21,380 nucleotides of DNA. It comes from a virus. The notes beneath the pieces were generated by a model that was not told where the DNA came from, searched no databases, and was given only the letters and a program-made list of their open reading frames with translations. This document shows, in pieces, positions 15,892-21,380 of the stretch. How positions within the stretch are numbered: position 1 is the first letter of the stretch; every line of letters starts with the position of its first letter. The translations under genes and the position numbers were made by a program. The stretch spans positions 1-21,380 of IMG/VR virus record IMGVR_UViG_3300031565_000449, one strand, 5' to 3'.

Positions 15892-17325
15892 TTAATTAGT
15901 AAAGATGAAGAAGTTGTTAGCACCTAGAGTACATAAAGCTCTTTCAGACAAGAAGTTAACTTCCATCGCATCAAGATCCGATGTAGCTGCTCCTCCTGCA
16001 GAACCTGTAATCCACGTCTTATAACGTCTATCTTCAGTTTCACTCGCTCTATAACGAACATGCAAGAAAGGTCTCTTAGCGTTTTTACCTAACACTTGGT
16101 CATATACTGTTGTAGAACCTGCAGGTACTAATACCCCATTAATAGCTCCACCAACAATATCACCACGCATAGTTGGGTCATTAAGATACTTCCAGTCTGT
16201 TTTATAAAAGTCATAACCTCTACGGAATCCTGAGAAACCTAAATTTAAAGCCATTTCCTTGTCATTGTCAAATAGACCAAAAGAAGCTGCGTTAGAAGCT
16301 CCACCTGCTACGTAACCATTTAATCCAGCTAACATGTCATCAATGTCAAATCCAAATTCACGATTTACGAAAAGCACATTTTCTTCAATAGAACCTTGCT
16401 TATCTAATCTTTGTATGATAGCATCAAAGTCTGTAAGAGCTGTTGGGTTGCCACCGCTCCAAACATTTCCTCTTTCTTCAATTACATAGAACAATCCTTC
16501 AGAACCTTTGTTACCAACACCTGAAGCTACACCTTGAGCGATAGCCGCAACACCTGAATTGGCTTCGGCAGGAACTGCTTCGACCATTGCTGTTTCAAGA
16601 TAGTCTTCGAATCTTAGTCTTGTTTCATGCTCTGATTTTAGATACCACAAGAATCCTGTAGCTCCGTTTTCAGTTGTAACTTCAATCCACCCAATCTGAG
16701 CCATGTCAGATCCACTAACTGCATAGTGGTCTTTGATGATGATTGGTGAATTTTCGAAAATAAAATCATCAGCTTCTAATTGCCCTTGCATACCGAAAGT
16801 TCCTTTTTGAAATTCAGAACCGTAGATAAACAATGAACATTGTACATTTATAGCCATTGACTGACCTGCTGCTTCATAATAAGCTACGTCAATTGTTCCT
16901 GCTGCTGTATCAACAGCAGTAACAAGTGCTTTGTTGCTGTTTGTAGAAGCCGCTGTGCTGTCAGATAACATAATTGTTTGTCCTACTCTAATAGCAATTG
17001 AACCTGTACCAGGTGCAAGTACATCATTAATTGTTAGAGTGGCTGTATCGGATCCCGCTGCTGCTCCCGACTCAACGTCTGTGTATTTAGTGTGTAATCT
17101 TCCTTGCTCTGCCCACTTAATAAGGTCAGAGTTAGAAGGCATTTCAGCGCCTACCATTCGTAAGAATGATGCTACTGTACGATTACCATAACGCTCGAAT
17201 TCTTTTTCATAAGTATCTGGAAGATACTGATTCAAAAAGTCAAAGTTGGTAATGTAGTTTGTCTGTAATAAAACCTGTTCTGAACTTGGTTGTAAGTCAA
17301 ACCCAGGTACTGCATTTACTGCCAT
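15892..17325 (-). CDS. Major capsid protein, HK97-fold, crAss-like type, 477 aa
   Basis: The C-terminal half carries features I recognise from crAss-like capsid proteins: NREFGFDIDDML (about 321-332), WKYLNDPTMRGDI, NGVLVPAGSTTVYDQ, KRPFLHVRYRASETEDRRY (about 414-432) and FLSERALCTLGANNFF close to the end. The N-terminal part (NYITNFDFLNQYLPDTY) would be the arm. Residues of roughly 90-165 form a Thr/Ala/Gly-rich beta insertion (TATLTINDVLAPGTG to VQCSLFIYG), placed like an extended loop or insertion domain. The length is close to the roughly 500 residues I recall for this group. It follows the scaffold-like gene by 26 nt and is followed by a hairpin that could limit readthrough. No separate protease gene is seen in the window. 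Confidence 0.87.
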   Translation of the reverse strand: MAVNAVPGFDLQPSSEQVLLQTNYITNFDFLNQYLPDTYEKEFERYGNRTVASFLRMVGAEMPSNSDLIKWAEQGRLHTKYTDVESGAAAGSDTATLTINDVLAPGTGSIAIRVGQTIMLSDSTAASTNSNKALVTAVDTAAGTIDVAYYEAAGQSMAINVQCSLFIYGSEFQKGTFGMQGQLEADDFIFENSPIIIKDHYAVSGSDMAQIGWIEVTTENGATGFLWYLKSEHETRLRFEDYLETAMVEAVPAEANSGVAAIAQGVASGVGNKGSEGLFYVIEERGNVWSGGNPTALTDFDAIIQRLDKQGSIEENVLFVNREFGFDIDDMLAGLNGYVAGGASNAASFGLFDNDKEMALNLGFSGFRRGYDFYKTDWKYLNDPTMRGDIVGGAINGVLVPAGSTTVYDQVLGKNAKRPFLHVRYRASETEDRRYKTWITGSAGGAATSDLDAMEVNFLSERALCTLGANNFFIFTN

Positions 17326-17351
17326 AACTAATGTTTTTTAAATTTTTAAAC

Positions 17352-18470
17352 TTATTTTTTTTTACTTCTAATTCTTAATCCTTTACCACTATCCTGAGAC
17401 AAAGGTCTAGCCTTAAATCCTGTGTCGCCAATTGCTTGAGGCGTTTGCCTTATATTCATGTTGATGTTTTTACTCTTTCTCGAAACATCTCCAATAGCAT
17501 CTGCCTTACCTTGCTCATAAAAATACTGAGCAAACTTTTGAGGATTTACCGCTGCACTTAGTGCAGAGTGCCACCCCTTAGCGTCACTTATTAATCCATC
17601 TTCGCCTAAAAATTTATTTACAAAACTATCTAGACTAAGCTGCTTAGACCTCATCTCTTGAGTATCCCCATATGCATACGATATTACTTTATCTCCTACA
17701 TTGAACTCAAAACCTTTGAACTCGGAATCAAAAACTTTATCAGTTTGCTTTAAAAAATATTCATTCTTCTTTTGGTTCGCCTCTTGAGCGGTTTTGGATT
17801 GTTGTACGTAATTTCTGTAAGCTTGAAGTTCGCCTAAAGTCTCCTTAGAAACAGAATCCCCACTTGACTCAAGAGGGATACTATATGTTTCTTTAAGCTC
17901 ATTTAGATGCTTTTTAGCTTTAGAAATTTCTCTTTTCTTAGCAATATTCTTTTTCTTGATATCTTTTGGCTCATCAAGTTCTTCGTCATACCCGAACTTG
18001 TCTTCCATTAAATACTGAATATCTTCAGCATCTAAATCAGATTCAGTCATAGAATAATACTCTCGCAGGAGCTGATCATCAGATAAACCTGAAAGGTCAC
18101 GATTTGCTTTCACAAAATCTTCAAATCCTCTTCCTGTATTTTTTTTAAAATCCAAATATTTAGACACATCTTCAGGTAGTGGTTCGTTTTGCTCTTGTTG
18201 AGTAAACAAATCATCTACAGAAGATATATCTTTATTATATCTATTCTTAATATATGAAAGAACGTCTTCGTCTTTTATAGTTGAACTTTCAACTTCCGAG
18301 ACAGACTCGGTATTTTGTTCTACAGTAGGCTCTACAGCCATTTCTGTAGCGGTATTTTCAACCTTTTCGGAGTTTTTGTTTTCTTCTTCGTGTTTTTTAA
18401 GTAGTTTCGCCTCTACTTCCTGTACAGATTTTTCCTCCAAAGGGGTTACTTCTTTAATTTTTAATTCCAT
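17352..18470 (-). CDS. Probable scaffolding/head assembly protein, 372 aa
   Basis: A hydrophilic, highly charged protein. The first 65 residues are Glu/Val/Thr-rich and probably disordered; about 65-150 is acidic helix (DEDVLSYIKNRYN, DDQLLREYYSM, AEDIQYLMEDKFGYDEEL); about 165-245 is a Lys/Gln-rich helical region with coiled-coil character. The C-terminus is basic and ends RIRSKKK. Scaffolding proteins are typically acidic, helical, encoded between portal and capsid genes, and bind coat through a basic C-terminal segment as in P22. All of this is matched here, but sequence identity to a known scaffold is not something I can claim. A promoter-like box and an AAATTAAATAAA leader precede it, so it and the capsid gene may form one unit. 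Confidence 0.68.
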   Translation of the reverse strand: MELKIKEVTPLEEKSVQEVEAKLLKKHEEENKNSEKVENTATEMAVEPTVEQNTESVSEVESSTIKDEDVLSYIKNRYNKDISSVDDLFTQQEQNEPLPEDVSKYLDFKKNTGRGFEDFVKANRDLSGLSDDQLLREYYSMTESDLDAEDIQYLMEDKFGYDEELDEPKDIKKKNIAKKREISKAKKHLNELKETYSIPLESSGDSVSKETLGELQAYRNYVQQSKTAQEANQKKNEYFLKQTDKVFDSEFKGFEFNVGDKVISYAYGDTQEMRSKQLSLDSFVNKFLGEDGLISDAKGWHSALSAAVNPQKFAQYFYEQGKADAIGDVSRKSKNINMNIRQTPQAIGDTGFKARPLSQDSGKGLRIRSKKK

Positions 18471-18482
18471 TTTATTTAATTT
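18471..18482 (-). promoter_or_regulatory. A-rich translation leader AAATTAAATAAA
   Basis: The twelve bases before the scaffold gene ATG are identical to the leader of the 248-aa gene. No Shine-Dalgarno site is present, consistent with flavobacterial initiation. Confidence 0.5.
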
Positions 18483-18486
18483 TACG

Positions 18487-18494
18487 CAAAGTTA
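18487..18494 (-). promoter_or_regulatory. Promoter -7-like box TAACTTTG before the scaffold and capsid genes
   Basis: In the 51-nt gap between portal and scaffold, minus-strand TAACTTTGCGTAAA matches TAnnTTTG and resembles the boxes at 5312 and 15013, with an imperfect dyad TTTGCGTAAA. It ends 16 nt before the ATG, giving a predicted leader of about ten bases. No clear -33 TTTG was found. Confidence 0.5.
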
Positions 18495-18518
18495 ATATAT
18501 AATTTGTTATAAAATTTA

Positions 18519-18532
18519 AGCCTATCTAGGCT
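18519..18532 (-). terminator. Short inverted repeat at the portal stop codon
   Basis: AGCCTA and TAGGCT flank two bases across the portal stop codon, followed on the minus strand by TTAAATTTTAT. The physically possible stem is only about 4 bp with a 6-nt loop, so termination here would be weak at best. Confidence 0.22.
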
Positions 18533-20957
18533 CAAATTCTGCTAAGTCAAAACCATCTAAACTATCTTCGTTTGATTCAAAACTAAGAGCTGGCAAATTG
18601 TTTTTACGCTGCTCAATAAGCTTTGATTGTTCTGTATTTGCTTGAGATATTCTATTTGATTTTGCTGTTTCTCTTTGTGACTCTCTATCCCTAAGTGCTT
18701 TTGCTTCTGCTTCTTTTATTCCCATTTGCAAATTAAACTCTAATTGCATAAGCTCGGCCTTAATCGCAGCTTCTCCTTTCATCTTCTCTACAGAGAATTT
18801 AGCTTTAGCCTGCTCAATCTCCATTTGAGCTTGAGTCTCCATTTGAAGTTTTTGCATTGCTGTTTGTGCAGCCATTTGCTGAGACTGCATGTTGATTTGA
18901 GCTTGCTGTTGAGACTTAACCTGTTGAGCTTGTTGCTCCTTATCTTCTTTGGCTTTTCTTCTGACCTTAAGCATTTGATTAGCTAGCTTAATGTTTTTTA
19001 TCTCACGAATATCAATAGCGTCTTCTAAATTAATGTCTTGTTTAGATAGTGCCATTTGAATATTTTGCTCAAGCTGAGCTCTTTGCTCTTCATCTGGAGC
19101 TATTTCAATAAATATCCCAAAGTCGCTTAAATATAGTTGAGATATTTCTTCAAGAATTCCAACATTAAATTTTCCAACCTGATTCACAAACTCTTCTCTA
19201 AAGTCAGAATACTCAATTAAATCTGCAATACGACTAGATAAAGCTGTGCATAATCTTTCACTCATTGCTAATCCCGCATCTAGTATATGACGAGTGGCTG
19301 TGTTGCTACTTAGTGCTGCTAGCTTCTGTAATCCAACTAACGAATAAGAATCAGGTGTTGCTCCGTCTCTTGCTTCATTTAAGCCCGTTACATCGCGAAG
19401 CATTGCCATATAGTGATTATATGTACCCACTAAACTCTGAATTTTTCCTTGACCAGAATTACTATTCAACTGCTGAATAGGAACTTTTGCATTATTGAAA
19501 TCTCCATCTTGTGTAAATGATCTACCGATAACAGAACCTGTTTGGAAGAACATCCTTAATGCATCTTCAGGATTGTACGCTTGCCCTGTTCCTAAATCAA
19601 CTTCATTTAATCCATCCGCATCAATAAACACTCCATCTGGAACGATCCTAGATATTACTTGTTGCATTTTTAGGTGAGTAATTTGAATCAAGTCTGCAAA
19701 CGTAATCATACGCCTAACTAAAGATTCAACCGCTCCTTTATACATTCTTGGTGCGGAAGCAATATATTCAGGATAAACTTCCTGAGAAGCTGATGCAGGT
19801 CGAGCCATATTTTCAGACATTTGCCACTTAAGGAGTATGTTGGTTCCCATAACCATTACCCCCTCATACCAAACATCAATGGTCTTGCTAACTTTTTCAA
19901 AGTTCCCTTCCTCTTGCATTTCTACCGTTGGATTAAAAGTATCTTCTTTTTCAATAACTTTTTCTGCTCCAACCGCATTTGTTTTTTTCTTGTATGTAAA
20001 TGTGTGCGTGGTCTTATAATTAAAGAACAACACAGTAGCGCTATCTTTGCTAAATAAACTATTATTATAATATTGAGATGTATTGTTATAGTCGTACCAA
20101 CTTTGACTGTATTTGGATATTTCATTCATATCAGCTCTAGTTAGACTTGGATCTATTTTCTTAAGCTCAATAATAGGTAGTGTCTTTATTTCGCCCCAAT
20201 AAAAACAATCTTTAAAATGAGGGTCTTCTGTATAACTATACACGACATTTGCAGGATCAACATATTCTATACCTATCCCCGAACCTGGCTTGAAGGAGTG
20301 CTTGCAAATAGAAAGCCCCAAAACCATTTGATCATAATACAATTGTTTTTGTAAATCATGATATCTATTTTCTGCAAGTACAGTATTTATTGCTTCTTCT
20401 TCTGCAATCTCTATGGCAGGCTTGTATTTAATCTGCATGTGCAAAGCTAGCTCCTCATCACTTTCAGGAACTTCATCTTCACTCATTCTGAATGTGTTAA
20501 CACCCATCTGCTTTTGAACCTGTTTCATTATAGGTTTTGCCAACATATCCTTTTCAAGCTCTTCTTGATATTTGCTTCGCTTATCTAAAGACATTCCGTC
20601 CTGAGCATAAGCCTTGACCTTAAATATTCTGTCGGCCATTCCATTTACTACAATATCTACAAACTTAGGAATAATTGGAACGGGTGTCCAATCTAAATTA
20701 AGATAGCTAAGATCACCATCTATTGCTAATTCGTTTTTATACTTTTGAACTGATTGCTCTCCTCGAGCATATAGGCGCAGCCTATGGAAGTCAGCCCATT
20801 GATTATAGAATCGGCTTTGCCCCCCATCTTTTCTAAACCATTCATATTGTATGGCTTGACCTATTTGTAATCCAAACTCAAAACTGTCTTTTACCCTATC
20901 AGACACAAATTGACTTGGAAAACCCTGAGCGTTAATTGCTATTTTTACGTCCTCCAT
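18522..20957 (-). CDS. Portal protein, 811 aa
   Basis: The N-terminal region includes YNQWADFHRLRLYARGEQS (51-69) and LDWTPVPIIPKFVDIVVNGM (88-107), which I recognise from portal proteins of crAss-like and related Bacteroidota phages. Around residues 500-590 follow RDVTGLNEARDGATPDSYS and a helix-rich segment ending in a region (IGIFIEIAPDEEQR-type, near 625) typical of portal clip and stem. The last 150 residues are Gln/Ala/Met/Glu-rich continuous helix (about 655-775), expected for a C-terminal barrel, and end in an acidic DLAEFEPR-type tail. Portals form the dodecameric vertex that the terminase docks on and the connector extends. It starts directly after the terminase stop (TAAATG) and is followed by the scaffold-like gene, the usual head order. 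Confidence 0.87.
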   Translation of the reverse strand: MEDVKIAINAQGFPSQFVSDRVKDSFEFGLQIGQAIQYEWFRKDGGQSRFYNQWADFHRLRLYARGEQSVQKYKNELAIDGDLSYLNLDWTPVPIIPKFVDIVVNGMADRIFKVKAYAQDGMSLDKRSKYQEELEKDMLAKPIMKQVQKQMGVNTFRMSEDEVPESDEELALHMQIKYKPAIEIAEEEAINTVLAENRYHDLQKQLYYDQMVLGLSICKHSFKPGSGIGIEYVDPANVVYSYTEDPHFKDCFYWGEIKTLPIIELKKIDPSLTRADMNEISKYSQSWYDYNNTSQYYNNSLFSKDSATVLFFNYKTTHTFTYKKKTNAVGAEKVIEKEDTFNPTVEMQEEGNFEKVSKTIDVWYEGVMVMGTNILLKWQMSENMARPASASQEVYPEYIASAPRMYKGAVESLVRRMITFADLIQITHLKMQQVISRIVPDGVFIDADGLNEVDLGTGQAYNPEDALRMFFQTGSVIGRSFTQDGDFNNAKVPIQQLNSNSGQGKIQSLVGTYNHYMAMLRDVTGLNEARDGATPDSYSLVGLQKLAALSSNTATRHILDAGLAMSERLCTALSSRIADLIEYSDFREEFVNQVGKFNVGILEEISQLYLSDFGIFIEIAPDEEQRAQLEQNIQMALSKQDINLEDAIDIREIKNIKLANQMLKVRRKAKEDKEQQAQQVKSQQQAQINMQSQQMAAQTAMQKLQMETQAQMEIEQAKAKFSVEKMKGEAAIKAELMQLEFNLQMGIKEAEAKALRDRESQRETAKSNRISQANTEQSKLIEQRKNNLPALSFESNEDSLDGFDLAEFEPR

Positions 20958-21380
20958 TTATCTTATAATTTGGCTAAAACCTCCCCTATTGTCATATCTT
21001 GCAAAGTTAAGTTTTATTTTTGATTTATTTTTAACGGGTTGATACAGGTGTCTCTGTATAGCCATAACGGCTAAACCTGAGCTAATAGATGCATCAAACT
21101 TAGTTCTATTATTAATATTGAACCTTGCCCAATCTTCTAAAGTTCTACTAAAATACATAGTTCCCATACTATCAGCATCTCTAAAATTTCCTAAAAAATC
21201 CAACCCAACATATTTTTCTATGTAAGATTCTATTGCAGCTGCATGCGCCTGCTTTACGTCTTCGCTAGAGTTTGGTATTCCCCCAAGCTCCTTTTCTGAT
21301 TTAGATAGCTTTGTGTAAGATTTATCTGGCCTATTCATTGAATAACCTCTATACCCTCTGTTTTTGAAATGATACAACAA
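20958..21380 (-). CDS. Large terminase C-terminal fragment (gene enters from right edge)
   Basis: The frame is open at the right edge, so the first codons shown (two TTG) need not be a start. The visible 140 residues include DFLGNFRDADSMGTMYFSR, LEDWARFNINN, KFDASISSGLAVMAIQRH and a basic C-terminus. The FDASISSGLAVMA helix resembles the end of the nuclease domain in large terminases of Bacteroidota podoviruses, and terminase directly upstream of portal is the standard order. The ATPase (Walker) and main nuclease acidic residues would lie outside the window, so the call rests on this short segment plus position. A head-packaging accessory protein is the alternative. The stop codon abuts the portal ATG. 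Confidence 0.58.
   Translation of the reverse strand: MLYHFKNRGYRGYSMNRPDKSYTKLSKSEKELGGIPNSSEDVKQAHAAAIESYIEKYVGLDFLGNFRDADSMGTMYFSRTLEDWARFNINNRTKFDASISSGLAVMAIQRHLYQPVKNKSKIKLNFARYDNRGGFSQIIR
21002..21009 (-). promoter_or_regulatory. Promoter -7-like box TAACTTTG inside the terminase end
   Basis: Minus-strand TAACTTTGCAAG lies inside the terminase coding region, 44 nt before the portal ATG, and shares TAACTTTGC with the box at 18487. Because it is coding sequence and matches occur by chance in AT-rich DNA, this is the weakest of the four boxes. Confidence 0.28.

Noticed and set aside
17326-17351. AT-only inverted repeat (TTTAAA-type) between scaffold and capsid genes
   Set aside because: Low-complexity AT sequence with no stable stem; more likely an A-rich translation leader than a terminator.
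20975-20995. GGGGAGG resembling a Shine-Dalgarno site upstream of the portal gene
   Set aside because: It is over 20 nt from the portal ATG, codes for Gly residues at the end of the terminase, and no other gene here uses such a site.
21375-21380. TTG codon as the true start of the rightmost gene
   Set aside because: The frame is open at the window edge, so the gene almost certainly begins outside; the sequence also looks like a protein C-terminus.
1-21380. tRNA genes, CRISPR arrays, insertion sequences, integrase, toxin-antitoxin or defence genes
   Set aside because: Scanned for cloverleaf-like segments, regularly spaced repeats, transposase motifs and plus-strand genes; none was found. The space is almost fully occupied by minus-strand virion genes.

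Overview
The window is one strand-coherent virion-structure block of a tailed phage. Every supported gene lies on the minus strand, so transcription runs from the right edge to the left edge. The gene order matches short-tailed (podovirus-like) phages: end of large terminase, portal, scaffold, major capsid protein, small head gene, two connector/ring proteins, a giant tail-hub ('muzzle') protein, two small tail proteins, a GNAT-type acetyltransferase, and three probable internal (ejected) virion proteins. The last of these runs off the left edge. No long-tail genes (tape measure, tube, sheath) are present. Capsid, connector and hub sequences look to me like those of crAss-like phages (Crassvirales) and related flavobacterial podoviruses; this is recognition from memory, not a search.

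The host is probably a member of the Bacteroidota, likely a marine or aquatic flavobacterium. The DNA is AT-rich and gene starts lack Shine-Dalgarno sites, being preceded instead by A-rich leaders such as AAATTAAATAAA-ATG. Gene-free gaps carry the Bacteroidota -7 promoter box TAnnTTTG. No integrase, lysis gene, replication gene, tRNA, CRISPR array or insertion sequence was seen.

Layout from right to left (direction of transcription): 21380-20958 terminase C-terminus, then portal (20957-18522) directly abutting it (TAAATG). A 51-nt gap with a promoter-like box leads to scaffold (18470-17352) and capsid (17325-15892). An 84-nt gap holds a hairpin that pairs over 16 bp only in the minus-strand RNA, then a 248-aa gene (15807-15061) that ends in a classic intrinsic terminator. 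A new promoter-like box starts the tail operon: 319-aa connector, 307-aa ring protein, 2013-aa hub, 307-aa adhesin-like protein and 263-aa tail protein. A 20-nt gap with another box precedes the acetyltransferase (5306-4896), followed by the 334-aa, 674-aa and giant (more than 617-aa) proteins.

Together these genes package DNA (terminase and portal), build the head (scaffold and capsid), close it with a short tail (connectors and hub), recognise the cell (C-terminal modules of the hub and the 307-aa protein) and probably form a DNA-ejection conduit (the last three proteins). The most useful leads are a repeated adhesive-like module shared by two tail proteins, the acetyltransferase with a degenerate acetyl-CoA loop, the promoter boxes with dyad symmetry, the post-capsid hairpin, and the duplicated N-terminal module of the truncated giant protein. 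No gene-free stretch exceeds 84 nt, and nothing in the window demands a wholly new system.
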